Assembly: GCF_009811415.1 (NCBI RefSeq)
Contig: NZ_BLIG01000039.1
Coordinates: 1-64,000, forward strand
DNA: 64,000 nucleotides
Direction of reading: 5' to 3'
DNA from: Alteromonas sp. KUL106
Lineage (GTDB): Bacteria > Pseudomonadota > Gammaproteobacteria > Enterobacterales > Alteromonadaceae
Each line of letters opens with the position of its first letter. Position 1 is the first letter of the stretch. Position numbers and translations under genes: made by a program. The notes below the pieces were generated by a model, which was not told where the DNA came from, did not search any database, and worked only from the letters and a program-made list of their open reading frames with translations. Positions 56,466-64,000 of this stretch are shown here, piece by piece.

Positions 56466-59400
56466 ATGTCTATGCTAAGTATCTGGACAGTTGGCACTCT
56501 TGTTGGTTTTTATCTCCTCGCCCTTTTTGCTGTGGCATTTTGGGGCGATAGGCGCCTGCGCGATAACCGGCAGCACCCTGTTCTTTACAGTTTAGGTTTG
56601 GGCGTACACTGTACATCGTGGGCTTTTTTTGGCACAACGTCGCAAGCGGCGCAATACGGTTGGGCAGTCATTCCCACTTATCTGGGTATCATGTTAACGA
56701 TGGCATTTGCGTTTCCTGTCGTGCTTCATATAAGCAGACTATGCCAACAACACAACATTAGCTCTTTGGCAGATCTCATCTCACTTAAATATCAGCATTC
56801 TCATTTAATTGCCGCGCTAATCACTTTGCTTTGCTTTTTTGGGGTTGTGCCCTATATCGCGCTTCAGCTAGATGCGATTACAAAGTCAATTAACTTACTC
56901 ACTGGTAAATCCCAAACAAGTACACCTTGGTTAAGCATCTATGTGGCTAGCTTGCTCGCTCTTTTCGCCATTACCTTCGGCACACGCACACTTAATTTGA
57001 CAGATAAACATCCCGGATTGCTGCTTACAATTGCCTTTGAGTCGATAATAAAGCTCGTCGCGCTCTGGGCTGTAGGAATTTTTGTCTGCTTTTTTCTATT
57101 TGACGGCGTGTTAGATTTGATATCGAAGGCCGCATCAAACGTCAACGCAAAAGAAGTCATTTACGCCGATAGTGCACCGTGGGTTTATGTTTCGCACGTA
57201 GCATTGGGTGTTTGCTCCATGTTCGTATTGCCCAGACAATTTCACATGAACTTTGTTGAACAAAACGGCGAGGGAGAGCTTCGTACTGCAAGGTGGTTAT
57301 TTCCTCTCTACTTATTCGGCATGACCCTTTTTCTTATCCCCATTGCGCTTGCAGGCAAAATGCTGCTGCCGGTAACGACAAGTTCAGATGCCTACGTTCT
57401 CGCGCTTCCCCTTTATACCGAAAACCTAGCCCTGTCAGGTTTTGCCTTTATTGGCGGTTTGTCTGCAACCACCAGCATGGTGATTGTCGCAACCTTGGCG
57501 TTGGGAATAATGATTTCCAACAATGTCGTTACCCCACTTTGGCTTAAAGCACGCCTTAAAACTTCATCTACTCGCTCAATGGAGCCGAGTAACATTCTCT
57601 CTATTCGCCGACTCACCGTATTGATCGTTCTAAGCATTGCACTGTGGTATCACCTAAATATCAGTCAAGCTGCGCCACTGGTTAAAAGCGGTGTAATTGC
57701 TATTGCGTTGTTAGGACAATGTATGCCGGCGCTTATGTTTGGTATTTATTGGCGGCGCAGCACCAAGGCAGCTGCCATTTCCGCTTTACTTGTGGGCTTT
57801 ATTTGTTGGGCGGCATTTCTGCTCTATCCTAGCTTGCTTTCAAGCTATTATTTCGATCCCGCGCCGACTGACGAGGCGTTGGGACTCGGTTTTGCTTATT
57901 CATTACTCGCTAACTGCTGTACGTTTGTTTTAGTGGCAATGACAACATCCAAGCGAGAAAATACTGCGCAAGAAAGTGCTATTTCACGCGCCGACACACC
58001 TCTTTTAATGGTGAAAGTAAGAGATTTGATTGCGCTCACGGAGCGTGTTTTGGAGAAAGAAACACACGCTCAACTTATTCAACAGCTTTCTGTCGATGTC
58101 AATCGAGCATCAAGCAGCGGCTATGCCAGTCAGGCTTTAATAGAAAGAGTAAATAAATTATTGGCAGCCCAAGTTGGCGCCCCTAGCGCCAGGATTCTAT
58201 TGGGAGCGATTGCAGATACAGGCGGAGATGCGTTGCCAGAGCTAGTCGATTGGGTTGAAGAGGCGTCGCAGTCATTTCAATTTAATCATGAAGTACTCCA
58301 ATCATCTGTCCAGAATATCGAGCAAGGGATAAGCGTACTGGATGAAAAACTCAAATTGTTAGCATGGAACGACAGATATATTGAAATATTTAACTACCCC
58401 AAAGGCTTCTTAAAAGCGGGGATGCCTATCACTGACATACTCAGTTACAACGCCCAGCGCGGCTTATTTAGTGTTTCAAACATCGAGTCTAATCCTCACG
58501 CAGTTCAATCAGAAATTAACAAGCGCGTGAGTTTTATGCTGGACGGCAGTCGCCATAAATTCATTCGAAAACAACCCGACGGTAAAGTGATTGAATTAAA
58601 TGGCGCGCCGCTACCGGGTGGTGGCTACGTCACGACGTATAGCGACATAACCGAGTACATTGCGATTCAGCAGCAACTCGAAAACGCGAAGGCGGAATTG
58701 GAAACACGGGTAGCAATAAGAACGGCAGAATTGGAAGAAGCGAAACGTCAGGCTGTGCAGGCAAATGAAAGTAAGACAAAATTTCTTGCAGCTGCTGGTC
58801 ATGACTTGATGCAGCCTTTCAACGCGGCTACGTTGTTTGCAGCTATGCTGAGCAAGAAAACGCAAGGCAGTGAACTGGCTAGTCTATCAGAGGGTGTGGT
58901 CAATTCACTGGATAATGCGCAGAGTCTACTCACCATGTTACTTGATATGAGTAAACTGGACGCAGGAGTGTTGAAAGCACAAAAAAATGTATTCCCTTTG
59001 GATGAAATTTTATCCTCATTAGTACAAGAATTTACCATTATTGCGGAGCAAAAAGGGGTCACGCTTAGCTATGTACCTACAAGTTTATTTATCTATAGCG
59101 ATAAAAATTTACTGAGAAGAGTGATACAAAATTTGTTGTCAAATGCCGTTCGCTATACTTCTCGGGGTAAAGTCTTAATTGGTGTTAAAAGAGCCCGCCG
59201 CACAAATAGAGATAATGAAAACGTTAACGATATAAGGATAGTTGTCTGCGATACCGGAAATGGAATTGCCGTAGATGAACAGCAAAATATTTTTAGTGAA
59301 TTCCATCAGTTAGATAACCCGAATAGCAGCGAAGGGATTGGATTAGGATTAACCATAGTCGATCGCATATGTCGCTTATTGGCACACCGAATCACGATTG

Positions 59401-59912
59401 AGTCAACGTTAGGCAGAGGCAGCTGTTTTTCTGTCTATCTAGATTTAGCGCATGAGCAAGCTGTAATCGACCACTCCCACGTAACGGCTTCTTCCTCCTT
59501 GCCATTAGTCAACGCTGGTGAATCTGGCGTTAGTGAACTTTCAGCCTTTTTGTCAGACCGCGTTATATTGTTAATCGAAAATGACGAGCAAGTGGCAGGC
59601 GCGATGCGTTCACTATTAAATGACTGGGGCGCTGAAGTATATTGGATTAAGGGACAGCAAGACATATTACCTATTAATAAACATTTTGATGTTCTAATCG
59701 CAGACTATCATTTAAACACCGGTGAAACAGGCACCCAGTGCGCCGACATGCTGACTCAGAACGGCTTTTCATTTGGCTTCACCTTGTTAATAACAGCAGA
59801 TCGCAGTCATCAAGTACGGGAAGAAGCGGCTTCATTAGGTATGGCGTACTTGCCGAAACCTGTGAAGCCACTCGCACTAAAACGCTTATTAAAACAAGGT
59901 ATTGGTAGGTAG
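56466..59912 (+). CDS. crbS: CrbS-type hybrid sensor kinase with transporter-like domain
   Basis: A 1148-residue hybrid histidine kinase. The first about 500 residues form a sodium/solute symporter-like (SLC5/PutP-type) domain with about 12-13 helices; a PAS region (about 625-740) and a coiled coil (about 740-770) follow. The HisKA box has AAGHDLMQPFNAA with His779. The ATPase domain has NLLSNAVRYTSRG (N box), DTGNGIA and GIGLGLTIVDR; the C-terminal receiver has Asp1080 (LIADYHL). This arrangement is that of CrbS/MxtR, which with CrbR controls acyl-CoA synthetase and carbon use in Vibrio, Pseudomonas and others. The cognate regulator lies beyond an aspartyl protease gene. Confidence 0.83.
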   Translation: MSMLSIWTVGTLVGFYLLALFAVAFWGDRRLRDNRQHPVLYSLGLGVHCTSWAFFGTTSQAAQYGWAVIPTYLGIMLTMAFAFPVVLHISRLCQQHNISSLADLISLKYQHSHLIAALITLLCFFGVVPYIALQLDAITKSINLLTGKSQTSTPWLSIYVASLLALFAITFGTRTLNLTDKHPGLLLTIAFESIIKLVALWAVGIFVCFFLFDGVLDLISKAASNVNAKEVIYADSAPWVYVSHVALGVCSMFVLPRQFHMNFVEQNGEGELRTARWLFPLYLFGMTLFLIPIALAGKMLLPVTTSSDAYVLALPLYTENLALSGFAFIGGLSATTSMVIVATLALGIMISNNVVTPLWLKARLKTSSTRSMEPSNILSIRRLTVLIVLSIALWYHLNISQAAPLVKSGVIAIALLGQCMPALMFGIYWRRSTKAAAISALLVGFICWAAFLLYPSLLSSYYFDPAPTDEALGLGFAYSLLANCCTFVLVAMTTSKRENTAQESAISRADTPLLMVKVRDLIALTERVLEKETHAQLIQQLSVDVNRASSSGYASQALIERVNKLLAAQVGAPSARILLGAIADTGGDALPELVDWVEEASQSFQFNHEVLQSSVQNIEQGISVLDEKLKLLAWNDRYIEIFNYPKGFLKAGMPITDILSYNAQRGLFSVSNIESNPHAVQSEINKRVSFMLDGSRHKFIRKQPDGKVIELNGAPLPGGGYVTTYSDITEYIAIQQQLENAKAELETRVAIRTAELEEAKRQAVQANESKTKFLAAAGHDLMQPFNAATLFAAMLSKKTQGSELASLSEGVVNSLDNAQSLLTMLLDMSKLDAGVLKAQKNVFPLDEILSSLVQEFTIIAEQKGVTLSYVPTSLFIYSDKNLLRRVIQNLLSNAVRYTSRGKVLIGVKRARRTNRDNENVNDIRIVVCDTGNGIAVDEQQNIFSEFHQLDNPNSSEGIGLGLTIVDRICRLLAHRITIESTLGRGSCFSVYLDLAHEQAVIDHSHVTASSSLPLVNAGESGVSELSAFLSDRVILLIENDEQVAGAMRSLLNDWGAEVYWIKGQQDILPINKHFDVLIADYHLNTGETGTQCADMLTQNGFSFGFTLLITADRSHQVREEAASLGMAYLPKPVKPLALKRLLKQGIGR

Positions 59913-60803
59913 TTACTCAGGCAAACCTATATGCATTTTTGCCGTGCTGTATTCGAGCGTAACAACAAAATCTTTTAATAGGTCATATCCAATCAGCCCG
60001 ACGACCTTTTTCCCACCAAGCCTGCTTCCTAGCTCTTTATACTGGCTCTCTATATGTGTCTTTTGCCCTTCAGCTGGGAAACTTACCTTTACATTACTGA
60101 CTTCAAAGGGCCCAAATTTAACCGTATCTGCGGTAGCGAATTCATTGGCCCCAAAACCGTTAGCGCCAAACGACTCCGACACCCCTTCTATGTTATCTAA
60201 CAAGCCGGCTCTCGACGCCACTTTCCTATCAACAAAAATAGAGCCAGCATTCCCAGTATCGATAAGAAGCCAAACCGTTTTGCCGTTGATCTCTATTTGA
60301 GCTATCGGCATACCACTTCCTTGCTGGACCACAGTGCGAACATTGGCGACATCGTGCATGTTCACGCTATCTCTTGTGAGAAGTCTTATTTTTTGATTTG
60401 GGTAGTCTAGTTGAACAATAAAATTTTGGAAGAAGCCCGAACCTAAAAGCAGTCCGTTTGAATGGTGACCCAAATTTCCTTCAACAAGGTTATCAAGCTC
60501 GAATTCTGAGCCGAATATATTGACCTTTACATTATTAAATGTGCTTCGTTTCTCAATCTTATATACACCTTGGATGTTGATAGCGCGTCCGCCATCTAGC
60601 TCCAAATTATTTTTTCCGATAAAGGCTTTATTGATACTGTTCACCTGAGCGCCAGAATCAAGCATGACTCGAGATTCTATTCCCTCTATTGTGACAGGTA
60701 AAAAAACGTGGCCTCGATCTAGTATAAAATCAGTCCAGTGCGTAGCGGCAGCGTGGCTTAAAAACGGCAATAGTAAAGCAATTAAATATACTGAACGCCT
60801 CAT
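59913..60803 (-). CDS. Periplasmic retropepsin-like aspartyl protease
   Basis: A 296-residue exported protein with a signal peptide (about 1-20, AAATHW cleavage area). Two retropepsin-like active-site motifs occur: VMLDSGA (Asp49) and LLIDTGN (Asp182), with hydrophobic-hydrophobic-glycine strands after each (LLLGSGF and GLIGYDL). Two lobes in one chain recall eukaryotic aspartyl proteases, and similar clan AA proteins are known in proteobacteria. The stop abuts the kinase stop (convergent). It lies between a CrbS-like kinase and its regulator, whose link to it is not known. Confidence 0.8.
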   Translation of the reverse strand: MRRSVYLIALLLPFLSHAAATHWTDFILDRGHVFLPVTIEGIESRVMLDSGAQVNSINKAFIGKNNLELDGGRAINIQGVYKIEKRSTFNNVKVNIFGSEFELDNLVEGNLGHHSNGLLLGSGFFQNFIVQLDYPNQKIRLLTRDSVNMHDVANVRTVVQQGSGMPIAQIEINGKTVWLLIDTGNAGSIFVDRKVASRAGLLDNIEGVSESFGANGFGANEFATADTVKFGPFEVSNVKVSFPAEGQKTHIESQYKELGSRLGGKKVVGLIGYDLLKDFVVTLEYSTAKMHIGLPE

Positions 60804-60928
60804 AAAAGTCCCTTTAAATTTTTAAAAACAACGTAGTTCTACAAATTATCCACTGCGAACGCTATCACATCGTTTTTGGCACTTCTAGCCATATGAAACA
60901 TTTGATTTACCACAAGTAAACCGATGCA

Positions 60929-61594
60929 TTAAACGTGCATGGCGTTTTTAAATGCAATGCCAGCTTTAGTCCTGTTGATTACGCCCAGTTTTCTAAGTAC
61001 AGCCGAAACATGCTGTTTTACCGTTGATTCCGAGATCTCCAATTCGTAAGCAATCTGTTTGTTGAGTAAGCCGTCTGACACCATACGCAGTACTTTTAAC
61101 TGGTGAGGCGTGAGTTGCTTTAATCGGCTCGTAAAGTCATCTGCGCCACACATACTATGGTCATTTTGACCAGCTGATTTGTTCTGCCCGTTTGGAGACA
61201 TATGTGCTGAAGTAGGAACCCAAGTCTCGCCATCAAGCACAGTGTTGACCGCTTCAATGATACATTCAACGGAAGCTGACTTAGGAATAAATCCGCTCGC
61301 GCCCAACGCTAACGACTTTGCCATTACATCGGGTTCTTCTTGTGCAGTAACCACAACTACAAGCACATCTGGATGAAGCGCATGTACCTCAGCAAGGCCA
61401 TTCAACCCTTCATTGCCAGGCATGGTGAGATCTAAAAAGAGCAGATCGATATCGTCATTTGATTTAAGACAAGCAAGTGTATCGGGGAAGGTAGACGTTT
61501 CTACAAGTTCAATATGCTCCACGCAAGTTAACGCATGGCACATTGCGGCCCTGAACAAAGGGTGATCGTCAGCAATGAGGATTTTCACAGACAT
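60929..61594 (-). CDS. crbR: CrbR-type LuxR/NarL response regulator
   Basis: A 221-residue response regulator. The receiver domain has the acidic pair ADD (residues 8-10), phosphoacceptor Asp55 (LLFLDLTMPG), the conserved Thr (VVVTAQ) and Lys (IPKSAS). The C-terminal LuxR helix-turn-helix reads LTPHQLKVLRMVSDGLLNKQ and continues STVKQHVSAVLRKLG. It is the expected partner of the CrbS-like kinase and may control acyl-CoA synthetases such as prpE here. The linker between domains (about 125-155) is long and polar. Gene name is by family and context. Confidence 0.82.
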   Translation of the reverse strand: MSVKILIADDHPLFRAAMCHALTCVEHIELVETSTFPDTLACLKSNDDIDLLFLDLTMPGNEGLNGLAEVHALHPDVLVVVVTAQEEPDVMAKSLALGASGFIPKSASVECIIEAVNTVLDGETWVPTSAHMSPNGQNKSAGQNDHSMCGADDFTSRLKQLTPHQLKVLRMVSDGLLNKQIAYELEISESTVKQHVSAVLRKLGVINRTKAGIAFKNAMHV

Positions 61595-61710
61595 AATGCT
61601 ATCAACTTGTAACTACTTTGTTAATCAACATACTACCACGGCGGTAAATAAAGGTTAATCATAATGGCAATAATCGACATAAACACCGGTATGGTTCACA
61701 CAAAAATGAA

Positions 61711-61738
61711 CACGCCTAAGCTAAGAGGCCTAGGCGTG
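61711..61738 (-). terminator. Terminator of the second TonB-receptor gene
   Basis: CACGCCTA (61711-61718) and TAGGCGTG (61731-61738); on the minus strand followed by TTCATTTTTGTG, about 35 bases past the receptor stop. Confidence 0.8.
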
Positions 61739-61772
61739 AAACAAGGTGTTAATTTTCTCTAGCACACTGGGT

Positions 61773-64000
61773 TTAGAATCGATAGCCCACCGTTAGATGA
61801 ACCGTTCGCGGGTCACCGTAATACCCAATAAGTGTGGTATCACCGCCCAGACCTGGGCCGAAGTTACCTTCACCGTCTTGGGTAACAAAGTCGTAACCGC
61901 CAACCAGATACTCTTCATCGGTCAGGTTTTTAACATGTAATCCAGCATACCAGTCGCCTTCTACACTTTCCCAACGCGCGCTTAAGTTCACCATACCGTA
62001 GGCATCTTGTTGGATAAGATCGCTGGTTTCAAAGATGAGGTAATCATCGCGGTAATAGTAGTTGGCGTTAAACGTAATATCACCAAAGGTAGTTTCCAGT
62101 AAATAATTGGCGTTAACGTTGAAGGTATTCTCTGGCGTACTTGCCAAGCCAATTAACGGAGGAATCGCATTATTTTTCTTTATCTCAAAGTCGATATAAC
62201 CATAAGCAGCGTCAAACTGCAGGTTGTCTGTGGCTACCCATGTCATCTCCAACTCCGCACCTTTTGCGGCAGTTTCTGCAGCGTTGCGCAGTCGCTGGTC
62301 AAGTGCTGTAGGGTCAGATAGATCACCTTCAACCCCGATGTATTGACGGTCTTTGTGATCGTAAGAAAATAGAGTTATGTTCATACGAAGGGCATCGCTT
62401 AAGTCGCTTTTCACACCCACTTCGAAGCTATCCACTACCTCAGGCCGAACCCCAGGCTCATTAGTTTGAGCACGAGGGTTAAAGGTGCCCGATTTAAAGC
62501 CCTGTGAATAGCTGGCGAAGAACATGGTATCGCGGTCCATTTGATACTCAACACCCACACGCGGAGTAAAACGAGACCAACTTTCTACCGCTGGCGCATC
62601 TAAGACATCATCGCCATCAGTGTCTGTCCCAAGTACTTGAGGCACTAGTTGTCCATCGGGACGAACATAGCCTTCAATCCAATCGGTATAGGGGTAAACG
62701 TTGGCAAACACTAAACCGTTATTTACAAACGCGGTCTTTTCTTCATCGGTATAGCGAGCACCAAGTGAGAGAGAGAGTTTATCAGTTACGTCGTAGTTCA
62801 TTTGTGCATAGGCCGCCCAGCTCTCTGAGTTGTTGCAACCAGTGACTTCTCGGGTTAATCCCGGTGCGCCTAAGGCTTGCCCTAAAACGCCTAATATTGC
62901 GTCAAAGTTTCCGCAGCTTTCGCCGTCATATAAATACAATCCCGATACAACGCTGAAAGTTTCACCTGTATAGTTGACTTGAAGTTCGTGCGTATCATTA
63001 CTGTCGTCATATTCAGCAGGCACATCAAAAATAGGCAGTGGCGTGTTATCAAAATCGATATTGGTGGGTGAATAACTCTCTCGGTGCGAACCAATATATT
63101 TAAGCTCTAAATTATCACTTACGTTATAGCGCGCTAGCCAGTTATACCCTTCTAGCTCTACTTTATTCCATGTGGGTAAGCTGGTGTAAGAGTCGTACAC
63201 TGAATCAGGTACTGGTGCATCGGTGAGAATACTCGGAATTAAGCGATATCCCCCTTTTGCATTCGATGTATCTTCTGTTTTGTCCCAACCAAAGCGGAAA
63301 AATAAGTCTTCACTGGGGTGCACTTCAAGGGTTACTCTCGCTGCCCACAAGTCTTTGTTGTAGTTTTCTTTATCTTGGTTTGGCAAAGCGCTAATCAGAT
63401 ACTCACCGAAACCATCCCGATTCAAATTGGCGTATCCGACGCCAAGGTAAACCGTATCTTCAATAAGCGGAATCTGGCCTGTGACTCTCATATCGCGCTG
63501 ACTGTAGCTACCTACCGTGGCCTCTACATTCATTTGAGTTTCGCCAGTCATCTCTTTGGTTACATATTTAACTGCGCCACCGATAGTATTTTTACCGTAC
63601 AGTGTTCCCTGAGGGCCACGTAGCACTTCAATTCGCTGCACATCTAAGAGATCCAGCACCGCGCCTTGAGGCCGTGCAATATAGACATCATCAACATAAA
63701 TCCCAACGCCCGGCTCATAGCCCCATAGCGGGTCTTGCTGACCTAAACCGCGAATAAACGCCGTCAGGGTTGAATTAGTTCCACGACTTGTCTGCAACGT
63801 GGTGTTGGGTGAAAACTGTTGAATTTCAGTTAACACACTTATGCCTTTTTCGCCCAATTCAACGGCACCAATGGATGTGATTGCAACCGGCGTTTCTTGA
63901 AGGGATTCTACGGTTCTTCGCGCTGTAACTTCAATGCGCTCTAATTTTCCTTTTTCCGCATCTTGATCATTGGTCGACTGCGGATTTTCTTGCGCGAATG
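61773..64000 (-). CDS. TonB-dependent receptor, 5' end outside the window
   Basis: A TonB-dependent outer-membrane receptor lacking only its signal peptide start, which lies beyond 64000. The visible N-terminus reads FAQENPQSTNDQDAEKG, then the TonB-box-like LERIEVTARR and a plug domain with IRGLGQQDPLWGYEPGVG, VLRGPQGTLYGKNTIGG and KYVTKEM. The barrel ends in VHLTVGYRF. About 742 residues are in the window. This subfamily, with TARR after the TonB box and RGPQGTLYG plug signature, is typical of marine TonB receptors for organic substrates. A TTG within the frame at 63857 is not the start. Confidence 0.92.
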   Translation of the reverse strand, partial: FAQENPQSTNDQDAEKGKLERIEVTARRTVESLQETPVAITSIGAVELGEKGISVLTEIQQFSPNTTLQTSRGTNSTLTAFIRGLGQQDPLWGYEPGVGIYVDDVYIARPQGAVLDLLDVQRIEVLRGPQGTLYGKNTIGGAVKYVTKEMTGETQMNVEATVGSYSQRDMRVTGQIPLIEDTVYLGVGYANLNRDGFGEYLISALPNQDKENYNKDLWAARVTLEVHPSEDLFFRFGWDKTEDTSNAKGGYRLIPSILTDAPVPDSVYDSYTSLPTWNKVELEGYNWLARYNVSDNLELKYIGSHRESYSPTNIDFDNTPLPIFDVPAEYDDSNDTHELQVNYTGETFSVVSGLYLYDGESCGNFDAILGVLGQALGAPGLTREVTGCNNSESWAAYAQMNYDVTDKLSLSLGARYTDEEKTAFVNNGLVFANVYPYTDWIEGYVRPDGQLVPQVLGTDTDGDDVLDAPAVESWSRFTPRVGVEYQMDRDTMFFASYSQGFKSGTFNPRAQTNEPGVRPEVVDSFEVGVKSDLSDALRMNITLFSYDHKDRQYIGVEGDLSDPTALDQRLRNAAETAAKGAELEMTWVATDNLQFDAAYGYIDFEIKKNNAIPPLIGLASTPENTFNVNANYLLETTFGDITFNANYYYRDDYLIFETSDLIQQDAYGMVNLSARWESVEGDWYAGLHVKNLTDEEYLVGGYDFVTQDGEGNFGPGLGGDTTLIGYYGDPRTVHLTVGYRF

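Overview
The window is chromosomal DNA of a marine gammaproteobacterium, most likely Alteromonas or a close relative. This is inferred from E. coli-like operons (ubiF | miaB-ybeZ-ybeY-corC-lnt, ackA-pta), a grpE-dnaK-dnaJ plus dapB-carA-carB-greA neighbourhood of Pseudomonas type, large TonB-dependent receptors, CrbS/CrbR-type acetate-switch signalling and moderate GC. No rRNA, tRNA, prophage, CRISPR or insertion-sequence transposase was seen.

Layout. 1-434: edge of a palindromic repeat element and a structured leader. 435-6710: an amino-acid/sodium symporter, a large lipoprotein, a cupin and flavin-reductase pair, and a thioesterase. 6754-11514: an Lrp regulator divergent from an NCS1 permease, a hydantoinase-type ATPase and a DUF917 protein, which together look like a catabolic unit for a small cyclic amide. 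11621-14182: TonB receptor. 14593-16957: small genes, an AhpD-like protein with a divergent TetR regulator, and a 58-residue membrane protein coupled to ubiF. 16957-24061: the conserved ubiF | miaB-ybeZ-ybeY-corC-lnt block. 24203-24965: a NYN-LOTUS gene broken by a 37-bp tandem duplication. 25027-28397: ackA-pta. 28637-36467: a TPR-GGDEF protein, heat-shock gene ibpA with its own sigma32-like promoter and ROSE-like leader, DUF3224, Nudix, chemoreceptor, and two tandem paralogous membrane proteins. 36581-39082: a decayed greA fragment, a di-haem peroxidase and intact greA. 39200-44735: carB, carA, dapB. 45097-51320: cytochrome b561, prpE, a PAS-GGDEF-EAL protein, cytochrome c'. 51376-51932: two repeat families. 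51996-55995: dnaJ, dnaK, grpE with a sigma32-like promoter. 56466-61594: CrbS-like kinase, a periplasmic aspartyl protease and CrbR-like regulator. 61773-64000: a TonB receptor running off the window.

The main themes are acetate/propionate metabolism (ackA-pta, prpE, and CrbS/CrbR, which in other genera controls acyl-CoA synthetase expression), protein-quality control under heat shock, arginine/pyrimidine/lysine biosynthesis, and cyclic-di-GMP and chemotaxis signalling. The least explained items are an Lrp gene with no canonical start codon but a perfect ribosome-binding site, the duplicated segment in the NYN-LOTUS gene, two repeat families beside dnaJ (one also at the window start, with a nested insertion), a greA remnant about 2 kb from greA, and the overlapping pair of unrecognised membrane proteins.
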